A stretch of 64,000 nucleotides of DNA. Origin: Adiantum capillus-veneris (Eukaryota; Streptophyta; Polypodiopsida; Polypodiales; Pteridaceae). Location of the stretch: assembly GCA_014529385.2 (NCBI GenBank), contig CM043952.1:62611119-62675118 (forward strand), read 5' to 3'. Below, one piece after another: positions 1 to 10,585 of the stretch (its first letter is position 1; every line of letters starts with the position of its first letter). Both the position numbers and the translations under genes were made by a program. Under the pieces are notes generated by a model that made no database searches, was not told the origin of the DNA, and worked only from the letters and a program-made list of their open reading frames with translations.

Positions 1-463
1 TTCTGATTTCATTGAAAGTTTTTATGCTTGTCCGCCTTGTCTTTTTTATCACCATCGTGTCTTTCGTTTTTTCATTTGAGCTTTCCCGCTATTATTAATA
101 ATTTTTGACCTTTTTATTTGAAAAACTCAAAGAAAATAGAAAAATGCTCTAAAAAACCCAAGTGAAAATCCAATAATTAAGAAAAATTCCTTGAAAAACA
201 TAGCTTTATTGTTTTGTGTTGGATTTCTCCATTTTTAAGCCTCCTTTTCAACAAAAATGATGAAAAATACCAAAAAAAGGACTAGTTTCGATGATTTTCT
301 GGTAGTATATACACTATTTACACTCATTGGGAAGATATTATCAGTGAATTTTCCATTTTTGATGAATTATAAGGGCATTATTAGGTAATTTTACAAAAAA
401 TCACACGTTAACATGAAACTTTTTCCTCCCTCTTCAAACATTGCCCTTAATTACTTAGAGTAT
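1..463 (-). other. 3' noncoding region of Ty3 element A
   Basis: AT-rich DNA with no coding potential, lying after the last codons of element A on the minus strand. The same block occurs on the plus strand at 40228-40730, after the matching part of element E. It begins with a purine-rich run next to the CCATCTAGGAGG junction. It could be 3' UTR or the start of an LTR; the window edge cuts it, so this cannot be decided here. Confidence 0.6.
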
Positions 464-1087
464 TTAGTAGTACCCTTCCACCCCTCCTAGATGGCGTTCT
501 CCGGGACGACTTTGTGCATGGGTTGAACAATTGTGTCTATGCATAGCCGTGATTGGCTCTACCGTTATATGAAGATCAATGCAATTCAACTCAATATGCT
601 GTGCAAGAGCTGGGTCTTGAGGAAGTAACTCAAGGGTTTCCGATGTCGAGGTTTGCTGTTGAGGTCTTCCAAAGCGCAAATCTTGTAGCCTCTGTGCTCT
701 CTGTTTGATAGTACCATCAGGGTTTTTAAGCACGTTGATTTCTTGAGCTATTGGTAGCACTTTAGACAGTTGTCAAGCTTTTTCTCGCCATTGGTAGCTC
801 GGTTTGCTTGGTACATGGTGTTTGAGAGTCTGTTGAGACTTAACTAGCCACTGTTTGATTGGTTTCACGGTGTGTGGAGAAGATAAGTGCTCTTTTGGCT
901 TCCAAACCTTTTTTATGTTAGGTTCCTTGTTCATAGATGCTCGATTCTGTGCTCGAATCCTTGGAACCGTCTTCTATTTCTTTGGTGAAATTTTAGGCAC
1001 CCAGATCTGATTTGGTTTATTCACAAGTTGTGCCTTTGGTACCCAAATTTTCCTGACTCCTTGCATGCTACTTGTAGCATTTGTTTT
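464..1087 (-). pseudogene. element A polyprotein tail with IWVPK motifs
   Basis: Continuation of the reading frame after the C-terminal protease of element A. The open part (464-760) encodes a basic, Gln-rich tail ending in GERHLGG. Between 985 and 1060 the minus strand encodes two short motifs, KIWVPKAQ and QIWVPK, which recur at the same place in element E (35776-35835). Several stops and frameshifts interrupt the rest. I recognise no known domain; conservation of the repeated W-V-P-K motif in two copies suggests a real C-terminal extension of the polyprotein. Confidence 0.5.
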
Positions 1088-1657
1088 TCAAGGGGATGGA
1101 GAAGATTTACTTCGTGGATTGGTCCTCTGATTGCATCTTTTCCATTCCTCTTTGCTTGGTGCAATAGGAACAACGAGTTGCTCTCCTTTAAGTGATAGCT
1201 TTAGCTGATTTGTATCCCAATCTGGTTCTGCTTTGTATGTACGCATCCAAGGAATGCCAAGAATCATCGTCTCATTCATGTGTTCATCTGGCAAGCATAC
1301 AAACTGATGCAGACATGAGCATCCATGTACTACCCCGTTCAAGTTGACTACTCCCAATGTTGGAGTTGGGTTCTTGTTGCATCCTTTGACTGTCGTTATT
1401 CCTGCGGTCAATGCTTGACTTGTTGCCTTCATGTATGTGGAATAACTGACTGCATTCACTCTAGCTCCTGTGTCTACCAAAGCACTGGTGCTATGATTGT
1501 TGAGTTGTACTTTGATGCGAAGATCCATTCCATCTAACCAGTCGTCATCCGTTGAAACTGCGTCTTTAGGGAATTCCCATTGTCGATCATCTAGTTCCAA
1601 AGTGTTGATGGGAATTAGTATCTGTTGATTCTTGAGAGAAGCTTTATGCTTAAGCAC
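1088..1657 (-). CDS. retropepsin-like aspartic protease C-terminal to integrase (element A)
   Basis: Open frame of 189 codons encoding a retropepsin-like domain. The active-site loop reads ALVDTGARVNAVSY, with the catalytic Asp and the DTG triad intact. About 80 residues later comes the hydrophobic-ILG segment MILGIPWMRTY followed by DWDTNQLKL, the usual second half of a retroviral-type protease. It lies in the same frame as the upstream integrase (1676-2505); only one TAG separates them, and element E has CAA at that position, so integrase and protease were one polypeptide. Canonical Ty3 elements place protease between gag and RT, so this position is unusual. Whether it is active is not known; the frame being open in an otherwise damaged copy is suggestive. 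Confidence 0.75.
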   Translation of the reverse strand: MLKHKASLKNQQILIPINTLELDDRQWEFPKDAVSTDDDWLDGMDLRIKVQLNNHSTSALVDTGARVNAVSYSTYMKATSQALTAGITTVKGCNKNPTPTLGVVNLNGVVHGCSCLHQFVCLPDEHMNETMILGIPWMRTYKAEPDWDTNQLKLSLKGEQLVVPIAPSKEEWKRCNQRTNPRSKSSPSP

Positions 1658-1675
1658 CCAAAGTTTAGCTTCCTC

Positions 1676-2505
1676 CTAGGCTTCATCAATAACCTGCTGT
1701 CGCTTCATCTTCCTTTGTTTGGCTGCATGCATTCTCTCTAGCAATTCATTGGTTAGTGGCAAATTGTACTTCTTTAAATGACATCCACTAATCCAATTAG
1801 CCATTGGTTCACCATCTATGGTTGACAATTTTGCTGCTCCACTTGGAGATACATCTTCAATGATAAATGGTCCATTTTCCTTTTTCTTAAACTTGGGAAT
1901 GTGTTGCTTAAGGGAATAGATTAGAACTAAGTCCAGTTTCTTGACAATTTTGGTGATTGAGTGGGAATCAAAAACCTGTTTTTGTTTCCTCTTTTGTGCA
2001 TAGATATGAGCTACAACACTTGGCCTTTGCTCGTCTAGCTTTTCCAAATCTTCAAGTCTTTCTGACAATTCATATCCAGTCCACTCAAGAGTTTGTGCTA
2101 CCCTTAAGGTCGGCAATAGAAATTCTATAGGCAGTATGGCAGCAAGACCATAAACAAGGTTAAAGGGTGTAGCATTTAAAGCCGTTTTGAATGAAACTCG
2201 ATAAGCCCATAGAGCAGCATGGAGATTCATTTCCCAGTCTGTCCTTCTTGAACTAACCACTTTGGTTAGTACCGAGCTAAGAATTTTATTCGTATGCTCA
2301 GCTTGTCTGTTTGCTTGTGGGTGATAGGGTGCTGATCTGTTATGGATAACCATAAACTAATTAAGCAAATACTCTATTACCTCGTTGAGGAAATGAGTTC
2401 CCCGATCACTGACAATCTCTATTGGCAGTCCATACCTTACGAATACATACTCATATAAGAATGCAACAGTGGTTCTGGCATCATTCTTTTGGGTTTCTTT
2501 TATCT
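1676..2505 (-). pseudogene. Ty3-type integrase, C-terminal half (element A)
   Basis: Minus-strand integrase fragment, the sister of 34350-35163 in element E. It retains the second catalytic Asp in IVSDRGTHFLN and the YHPQAN..AE segment with the catalytic Glu, then a C-terminal domain (FNLVYGL, KKYNLP). One in-frame TAG lies just before the VIHNRS segment and another (TAG for Gln) at the join with the downstream protease. The fragment begins abruptly near 2505, where similarity to element E stops at the TQKNDA codons; the zinc-binding domain and first Asp are missing. Open part 1676-2353. Confidence 0.85.
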
Positions 2506-3599
2506 AAAAGGTTATCTAGGTCAAAATTGATCCAAATCGGGTAAAACTTGGTCCTTAGGCTTGTCTTGAGATGTTTCACACTTTGCTAAGATCTATTGGT
2601 AGTTTTGGTCACTTAATATGCCCCTGTGACATCATACACATATGATGTCTATCTGGTCAAAATGGAGTAAATTTCATTCTAGAGGACGTCCACCACAAAA
2701 GAAACTCAATGCCACTTGCAAAATGTAATTTCAACACCTATTGTGCTAGATATGGTCAAATCAAGCAGTCACTTTGCTTAAATCTATCTATTAGTCTCTA
2801 TTAGCCTTAAATTTCTTCAAAGTCAATGGGACTTGGCCTATTTACTCCCTAGATACTCTTAAACACAATGGCTCACTCAAAATGCCTTTTAGCCCAAAAT
2901 ATGGCCTCCCAAACATCATAAATGTATGATGTCTAAGTTGTCAGAATGCATCACTGTTTCTTTTCTAGGTGCTCCTTGATGTGTACAGCATGCGCAAGTG
3001 CTCACAACAAAGTTTGGATATCAAAATTGCACCTTATCACCACTTTTTCCCCAAGAAGCTTCATGGAAAGAGTAAAAATTCCTCAATACTCAGTTCATAT
3101 GCTTAAATGAAAATTGGTGTATGTGCTCTATATAATATGTAGACTATGGGTGTCAAGTCAAATGCCCATTTTTACTACTATCAGATCTACTCTTGAGACA
3201 TCATATGCGTATGATGTTTGTTGGGGAGATTTGGTCCAAAACTCAAACATAGGTTTCCCCAAGTCTTCAGCAATGCTTCCAAAGCACTCTTACAAATTTT
3301 CAATTAAAAGATATGCACCGAATCACAAGTTTCCTATATTTTCCAATTTCACACTCGACTTTTGTCTTTTGGGGACCAAATGTTGGTCAAAACCTTAGTC
3401 CGAAGGTGTATTTAAGGTAAAACACCCCTTTAGAACACTATGGTGCAATCTGTTTTGTCAAATTTGGTATCTTGTTAGGCCCTAATACATCATACGTGTA
3501 TGATTTTTGCAGATGAAAAATTACAAATTTCCCATCCAAATCTCTTGCATATGTGTTCTTTTATACCCATTATCACCTCAACCATGCATAAATGTCTAT
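2506..3599. repeat. leader-type region H with four ~22-bp palindromes at ~285-bp spacing
   Basis: Noncoding DNA with dispersed palindromes at 2628-2649, 2912-2933, 3197-3218 and 3486-3507 (steps 284, 285 and 289). Each has a 9-bp left arm close to GACATCATA, a 4-nt centre (CACA, AATG, TGCG, CGTG), and the inverted 9-bp right arm. The first has perfect arms; the others have one to three arm mismatches. The DNA between is strongly diverged. The same geometry occurs in the leaders of elements E, G and F, so this is probably the leader of a related Ty3 element. Phrases such as GGACCAAAT on the minus strand suggest minus orientation. It abuts truncated integrase on the left and gag of D on the right. 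Confidence 0.7.
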
Positions 3600-4273
3600 T
3601 GAAGCTTGTGTATTGCAAGTTATCTTTAAAAATCAACTTTTCAAAGATTACATATGCAAGCAAGCATACAAGAAAATAATATCATTGATGGATAGCTCTA
3701 GATCACAATCACATGTCCTATTTACAACTTGGAGCATCAATTGTGTGAGTACATTTATTGGTACCACCGGTGTACTTTGTGATGGCACCTCAGTAATCTC
3801 AATTAAGTTCAATGCCTTGATCCTTGGTGCATTTGGATTATTAGGACATTGGGAAATCAATGATCTATGACACATCGATTATACATGAGCATCAGCATTG
3901 TAGATGCTCTCCCTTGATTGGTATACACCAGTGTGGAATTATTTTGTAGTCTAATAGGACACTCAGCTACACCATGTGGACCTTCACACTCATAGAATTC
4001 AAGAGGTGATCTCTTGGCAGTGAGATTGATATTTTGGCCTCTTGCTGCAAGAGCAACTATTTAATAAATAGGTTTGACTTGTCCCCAGTAGTCCTCCGTG
4101 TAGTATTGTGGACACTCTTCAAGTGCATCTATTCCATAGGAAATAGAAGGGTCTATATCTTCCTCACAACCTTCCAAAGAAGCACTAGATGGCTCGCAAC
4201 CCATATGATTCATAGGGGTGGCTCTTGGATGTGGGGGTTGCAGTATTAGCACTGGAGGTGGTAGTTGTGTAGC
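3600..4273 (-). pseudogene. element D, region after the gag zinc knuckles
   Basis: Minus-strand continuation of element D after its zinc knuckles, broken by stops. It includes a Cys-containing phrase (CEGPHGVAECPI) near 3935-3995 that resembles a third, degraded zinc-knuckle-like motif, and an open stretch 3648-3875. No protease active site is recognisable before the sequence ends near 3600-3650 at the palindromic block. The boundary on that side is uncertain. Confidence 0.45.
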
Positions 4274-4973
4274 TTAGGCAACATTTTGGGCTCTAGGAAC
4301 CATGTGTTGTGATAGTTGTTCAACAAGTGGGGCACACATAAATGCATGAACTTGAGGTGAATCCGTCCAGGCCAAGGGTGGTCTATTTTCCATCACACGA
4401 TTGAACATTATACAATCCTTAGCTTGGTGACCATACCTGCCACATGCATTGCAATTCTCGTTGAGTTTTACTCTAATTATAGGGCATTCACTAGTGCTAT
4501 GTGGACCAAAGCAAAATGAACACCATTGTTGTTCCCTTTTTGGATACATATGATTGTTTTGTGAGGTGTGATTATTTCTAAGACTTTCGTGAATGGCCTT
4601 GGTGAGGTCTCCTAAAGTCATCTCAGATATCTTGGCTCTTTAACAATAGGCTTTATGGTCATTGGATCATGCCCCAATGCTTGCGAGCTAGTAGATTTAA
4701 GCTCAACAAACACTCTTTCTTCTTGAATCATTAAATTGTCCTCCAATTGGATTGCATTGGTGGTGACTACTTCCCAAGTGGTGATAAGCCTAATGACTAG
4801 GCAATTATAGATATCCTTATGTTGTAGTCTCCTAATGATTCAATCGATCAATTGGTTATTATTGAAGCACTCATTTAAATTACAAGGAGAATTCAAATGC
4901 TTCAAGCCACCAATAAAGTCTCTCACCAACTCCCCTTCCTCCCATTGGGCTTTCTCGAGTTAAGATGCTACAC
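4274..4973 (-). pseudogene. element D gag, C-terminal part with two CCHC zinc knuckles
   Basis: Minus-strand gag. Residues from the KAQWEEGELVRDFIGGLKHL phrase (4800-4960) are the C-terminal end of a retrotransposon gag (capsid) domain. The open part 4274-4621 encodes two zinc knuckles, CSFCFGPHSTSEC and CNACGRYGHQAKDC, which would bind element RNA in the virus-like particle. A TGA near 4840 and a frame change near 4621 break it. The upstream half of the same gag lies at 12465-13585 and the N-terminus at 22856-23350: the MULE and the chromovirus C split it. Joining FLKEYI (12472 side) to LEKAQWEEG (4960 side) gives the normal gag order. Confidence 0.8.
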
Positions 4974-4982
4974 CCCAAAGCA
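4974..4982. repeat. 9-bp target-site duplication, left copy (MULE)
   Basis: CCCAAAGCA, matching TCCAAAGCA at 12456-12464 at 8 of 9 positions. Nine-base duplications are typical of Mutator-like elements. Both copies lie in the gag of element D. Confidence 0.8.
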
Positions 4983-5039
4983 GAGGAATCCCTAACCTTG
5001 AGCAAATACTTCCGAGCGAACAGGAAACTGAGCAAATAT
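4983..5039 (+). repeat. left terminal inverted repeat of the MULE
   Basis: 57 bp starting GAG and ending GAGCAAATAT. Aligned without gaps to the reverse complement of 12399-12455, 35 of 57 positions match, concentrated in GAGCAA, GAGC and a terminal 10-bp GAGCAAATAT block. The GAGCAA word occurs twice in the TIR and may be the transposase binding unit (inference). Confidence 0.75.
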
Positions 5040-5352
5040 GTACAATAGAAAAGAGCATATCAATATTGCAATATTTCAGATATTGAACATAGAGTAGTAA
5101 AATGAACCAGTTATATCTTAATTTTTTTCAAATAAAAGAACCATACATCCACATCTAATGCATTGGTACATACTCAAAAAATTGCTCAAACCCTTAGATA
5201 TTCTCTCGCACGGCAAGGCTCAGCATAGGACCACAAAACACATAAAGTGCAAAACCTTCACACCCAAAGGCACGGCTATAGGGGCCAAAAAAACCCACAA
5301 TTACATACAAAAACTTTAGAGCACAAAACTTGATCTATTACTGCGTGTTCGG
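5040..5352. other. MULE subterminal region, left
   Basis: AT-rich stretch between the left TIR and the transposase stop codon. I see no coding signal and no tandem repeats here; it probably holds the transposase 3' UTR. Confidence 0.5.
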
Positions 5353-8345
5353 TCATGCTCCACCGACAGCTTGAAAGAGCTCTACCTTTTTCAAAGCCGT
5401 TTGGTGCATGAACTCATGGGCATGAGAGTCCAAACCTAAAACATGAAGAAACACATAGTATATATGCTTGCATGGCACATATGTTAGCCTCTTGGACTCT
5501 CTCTTCTGAAAATCTTCACAAGTGCACCTTGGAAAATCTGATAATGTCACAGAGTATGAAACTCCCTTTATCCTTGAGCCCTTTGTGCCAACATAGAAAA
5601 CATGTGTTTCATTGCACACAATAATAACTTCTTTAATCAATTTTGCCACCAAGCATGTCCCCAAATCAATTATCGTCTGAAATTCCTTTGTTAGTTTGGA
5701 TCGCCACTTGACAATCTTGCCATCCCTATATCTTGGTCAAAAGGCACTTGGAACTATATTTGCATCTCGAATCCCCCCATTCAGAACTACACCTCTTGCT
5801 CCATGTTGCTGATGAAGCACAAATCCATTAGCTTGTAGTTGTTTTGCCTCATATGGCACAAGATTAATGCCCTCAACAACACTCCAAACACCTGGTGCAG
5901 GTCCGGATGGTCCCACCACCATGTCATGAATTTTCCATGTGTGCAAGTTACTAGCATTGCAAAACCAAAACATAACCCTCTACTATCCCCCTAGGATTTG
6001 ACCCAGATGAGGGATATTTTCTTTGACCCCAAAAACAAGGTGTTGCAATCCCTCTGTTAATGTCATTAGAGCCTTCATTAATGAATCTTCCACATCTCTG
6101 TGTTTGATCTTGCAAAATCCCAAAACATGTCATCTTACATCCTGGTTCAGTTCTCCTAATCGCCCATACCGTCTTTGCAACGTTCACCTCTGGCCAATAT
6201 TTTGTATCCCCTTGTACATTTGCATGTCTTTTTCCACTAATGTGTCTAGTAACTGTAACAAAATTAGGTATGTGGCTATCCTCCTCTAGCATAACACCAC
6301 CATCCACAAAGATTGACCTCTTTTTCTTCACGCTCTTCTCCCTGCTATATGACCTATTCATCTTTGGACTTTGCAAACCCATTCGGACCACTGCATGTCT
6401 TTGCACCTTTGAGGTAAGCATTATACTTTACACTTTCTAGCACTGCCATTGCCATGTCTGCCCATGCAGCTTCATACAAACTAATTTTTTCTTTGAAACC
6501 AAATCATGCCCGCATGCTAGCATGTTTGCTCTCAGACAAGTTAGGGTTAGGGATAAAAATGCCAGACTCACCTTGCATAACAAATCGTCCTCCCCAATGT
6601 GAAACTCTGACATCCCACCAAGCCAACCAAGTCTCTAGACATGAAACCTCTCCATCAATACTTTAATCTTGTGTTCTTCTTGGGAGGAAGGATTAATGCA
6701 CTTCATAGTATGACGGATCATGGATTGCTCCCAATGGAACACACATGATCGTTCCTTGGCAGGCATAGCCATATTGGGACCTCCAAAATAAATGGTTTTG
6801 ACTGCTATCCAATTTGCATTTGCTTCATCATCCATGAAACCTCTAAACGTGGGCTTATCATACCCTTGGACTTCAACCACCTTATTGAGCATCCTACAAA
6901 ACTCTATTTGTGCAAACTTATTCTCCACAGTAAATTCACATGTTGCAATTGTCAGAAGTTCACGCACAAACGGATCATAAACATGTGCAGACATTGTTGG
7001 CCATCCATGCACACGATGCACATGATCAAAGTGCACCCACACGTGTTCCAAGTTTCCACTCGGGCGCATTCGATTAACTAGATCAACCCCACTTCCCGTA
7101 CCAATGGTTGACATCTTAAATACATGTGGCTGTTGTCCATCTCCAAGTTAGCCAAGAAAAAGAACATCGTGAATGTATGGATACCTACTCTTGGTCTTTA
7201 GATCAAGCACTGCTTCTAAACCTTTTGCACTTATGCTTTTTGATCGTTTGGCACATTCCAAGCTTCTCTCAATCCTTCGCTTGTTTGACAAAGGCGTGAT
7301 TGTGTCAAGAAATTTAGAAAACTCACCGTCTTCAATACATTTGGTGTTCTCAGCATTCTTCATAAAGAGCTTTTCCATTATAAAATCTTGAGCAATTGTA
7401 CGCTCCAACTGCTTCGCTGTGGTAAATGGATTTGCAAAAGCACGAGTTTGTAGCACTGATGCAACTTTTTCTTCATTTGATTTGGACCTTCCTGCTCCAC
7501 ATGGATGGTGATGCTCACCTAAATGTAACACGCATCCGGTCCAACTTTGCTTATCTCTTGGCATACAATAATAAATAACTGCTGGACAGATGGCCACACA
7601 TTCAGGCATTTGAGAGAAATGACTGCATATCAAGGTGCCATAGTCAGGTGTAAGCATGTCTTGTGGGGAAGACTTTGAAAGGCAACCACGCCAATGAACC
7701 TCATTATATAATCTAGTCTTTAGATAATATGGACAGTTAATGTTATGACAGCACAAGTGACCTGAGCATCGCGACTGAACCGAACAATGCCTGTAAAAGT
7801 GTCACTACTGCATGTGACATATTCTATCCACATGTGACGATCATTTCTTTGCTCCATCCCTGTCATTCCACTAGCGTCACCAGAAGGTGGCAACGCAAAC
7901 GCAACATAGCCATCATAATGCACAGGCAGCTCTTGAACTTGAATGATATTCTTTGCTTGTTTTAGTGCCAGATAAAGATTGCTCTGCAAGGCATTGAACG
8001 TATGATTTCAAGCACGCTAGAAGAACCAAGCTTCTCAAACTCATCAAATTCCAAATTGACTATTGCTTGTGTAGACTTGATTCTATTGTCATGTACTACA
8101 ATGCGAACCTTGAAAAACTGACACTGGTTGTGATTATAGAAGGAAAACCTCATCACCATGAGAAGTTTCAATTACTTCTATTTTTTACCTGGTCTCCACT
8201 TAAAGTTAAGGGACAAACTAAAGCCAGTAGTTAATTTGAAATGTTGTCTCACAGAGGCTACAGGCAGGGCATATGTGCTACCTTCAAAGATAAGAACAAG
8301 CTTTTGGCCACCTTGCGGCCCATAGATAGTGATATGCCTAGCCAT
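5353..8345 (-). pseudogene. MuDR/MULE transposase with SWIM zinc finger (decayed, multi-exon)
   Basis: Leftward gene. The N-terminal exon (about 8345-8190) begins MARHITIYGPQGGQ and ends at a GT donor. Segments then follow at 8171-7962, 7989-7720 and 7756-7148 (Cys/His-rich N-terminal region, CCHNINCPYY). The DDE core lies at 7114-6635, with HVYDPFVRELLTIATCEF, FMDDEANANWIAVK and the CVFHWEQSM phrase typical of MULE transposases. The core continues at about 6640-6420 in another frame (TWLAWWDVRVSHWGG, LSESKHA). The end (5664-5353) has a SWIM zinc finger, CTC-x15-CKH. It would bind the TIRs and cut DNA. Frame changes between segments exceed what introns explain, so it looks defective. It is divergent from the methyltransferase-like gene, about 100 bp apart. 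Confidence 0.85.
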
Positions 8346-8447
8346 CACATAAAACTATTCTAATGGAAGTTGGAGCAATAGGATTACTTCTCAAGAACTG
8401 CAAAGTGGGGAAATTGAAAAAGACCAAAGTGAATTGATTTAGCTGCA
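8346..8447. promoter_or_regulatory. divergent intergenic region of the MULE
   Basis: About 100 bp between the putative start of the transposase (minus) and the first open segment of the methyltransferase-like gene (plus). No clear TATA box is visible. The head-to-head layout suggests a shared bidirectional promoter, which would couple expression of the two genes; this is inference. Confidence 0.4.
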
Positions 8448-10092
8448 GTGTGTGATGGTGGAGACGCCTCAGTCGTTGAGCATTCAAGAACGTCTCCTAT
8501 CAATCATGTAAAATTCCATTTTTCCACCTCAAGTTCGTTGAAAAGGATCAAAATCTTATTGCCACCGTACGGAAAAAGTATGCCAAAGGTTTCGAGCCTT
8601 GGTATCCGCTCACTTGATGTTACCTTGGCAGATTGGTCTATGATGTATGAATCAAATTAAATTCTTTCTTTTGTCATTGGTATGCGTGATTATTAATATA
8701 GTCTTGCTTATTTTGGATTTTAGATTCAAATGAAAAAAGAGAAAGAGAAGAGAATGTCGAATGTGAAGCATGGTTTGTCTGACGAATACTTTAAAAGGAA
8801 GAGGAGAGAATTCACCAGGAGATCCCACACAAATATCAAGATCGTATTGGGAAGGTACTTTATTTGTTTGCATCTACTCTTTGTTTGTGGCGAATGGTAC
8901 AATATGTAATTAGAGTAATTGTCATTTTTATACTCATATTGCAGTTACTTGACATAGTGGATCCCAACCTTGGGACGGATTGGCTAGCAAGGGTTTTATC
9001 TCTGAAATGGGGTAATGATAGATGGGATACATTGGAGAAATTTAACGTAATAGCACTCCAAGATGCCCATGTTCAAAACAAGATTCATTGGATTTATTTG
9101 CTTGAAGCGGACAAAATTACAAGGGGTGCATATGGTCTTAAGAAAGGAGATCACGTCTTCCGCATGTAAGATTATTGTGGATAATTAATCTTGAATATGT
9201 TGTACTGTCGTTTTTTTCTCACTCTTTTTGGGATTGTAGGTGGCTTCGTAGAGAGGGTTTTTTGGCACGAGTCTTTGAAAGAGCATTTTAGATTGTGTCA
9301 GTTCTTATGGATGTGCCTGGCGTTGTGCCTTTGCCACATGACTCTACCCTCATTCTATTTTGAGGAGATAAAATTTGAAGCCATGCCCTTTTTGTTTCCA
9401 ATTGAAGTGTCTCTTGGAGCAAAGACGAAGGATGTGGAGAAGCAAGCATTGAAGAAGGTAGATACATTACGAATGGTAGCACAACGTTTGTCTTCAGGCG
9501 AAAAATTTATTAATTGCAATTTTATTAATTTGTTATGTTTATGTGATGAGCTTCATGTAACTTGTTAGCTGTTCATTGTAGATTCCTTATGTTTTTGGTA
9601 TCCAAGAATGTATTACCTGCCATGCCTTTTTTGGCAAGACAGTGGATTCAGATGGCTACTCAAGACACATGCATGTACCCCTCTAGTATGCGCACCTTGA
9701 GTGCATGGGAGATGGAAAATTGTCCGTGGTGGATAGATATGGAAAAAGGTCGTGTTCTTGGTCATGAAAGAGAGCTACATGAGACGATGTCGGGGGATGT
9801 TGTGATGAAAAATCCACCAGCAGATAGACAAGAGGAGAGACATGCAGGTATGTTTCACTCTTTGGCATGCCAAACAACCATAAGTTAGTAGTATTTTGAC
9901 TTAAAATGTTTTGTTTAAGATGCATGCAACTCTCAAAAGGAAAAGGAGACATTTGTGGATATGATCGTAGAGGAGGATGTGGGCTCAATGCGTCGTATGT
10001 CTTATAAAATTTTGTTAATGCTTTCCTAAAATATGCTTCATAGATGACTTATTTTATCTTGTTGTGATGCTCCACTGTCTTCTGGCACCCTC

Positions 10093-10521
10093 ATGGCTAG
10101 GAAGACTATCTCATTTGTTTATCTTATGGAGTCTCCACTACAAAACATATCTAGTTTTGTTGACACACGGTGCATGGCCATAGTCGGGGACTACATTGCC
10201 CTTGCTACAGACTTCAAAGCAGGAGTCCGGAATCCCATATGGATCCCTGTACATGAGAATCTTTCACGAGCACGTTCGGAGGCTACACTAGATAATCGCG
10301 GGGGGAGATCCGTTCCATGGGCTGCTGATTTCATTTTTTTGGATCTCCCCTTTGGTGGGTCCCTAGTAGGCTCCTCTACTCTACCTCATTGGGACATTTG
10401 CAATGAGGATCATGTACGTGCTGGAATTCATTTGGCATTCTCGATGCTAGCAGATTCAGGTTGGCTTCTAATCATGGTGTCTACGACGGGTGAGATCCTT
10501 TTGTTTATGATCATGCCATAA
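10093..10521 (+). CDS. methyltransferase-like gene, motif IV exon
   Basis: Open frame of 142 codons containing DFIFLDLPFGG at residues 79-89. This fits motif IV of amino-methyltransferases, (D/S)PPY, with Leu for the first Pro (one C-to-T change) and Phe for Tyr. It is followed by LPHWDICNEDHVRAGIHLAFSMLADSGWLLI, shaped like the helix and strand after motif IV (..W..., ...L.dgG.l.i). A GT donor at about 10489 (GTGAGATCC) probably ends the exon, so the last dozen codons are intron. The family assignment rests on motifs and order, not on full-length similarity. Confidence 0.6.
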   Translation: MARKTISFVYLMESPLQNISSFVDTRCMAIVGDYIALATDFKAGVRNPIWIPVHENLSRARSEATLDNRGGRSVPWAADFIFLDLPFGGSLVGSSTLPHWDICNEDHVRAGIHLAFSMLADSGWLLIMVSTTGEILLFMIMP

Positions 10522-10585
10522 GATAGTATAATCATTAAAGTGTTCATAATAATTAATTCTTTGAACAAGAGAGGCCATTGGGTGG

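Noticed and set aside
3114-3398. 94-codon open frame on the plus strand in block H
   Set aside because: It runs across a palindrome in noncoding leader DNA and shows no domain or codon signal.
2506-3599. Regular palindromes as a CRISPR array
   Set aside because: Spacing is ~285 bp, intervening DNA is related rather than unique, and the setting is a plant retroelement.
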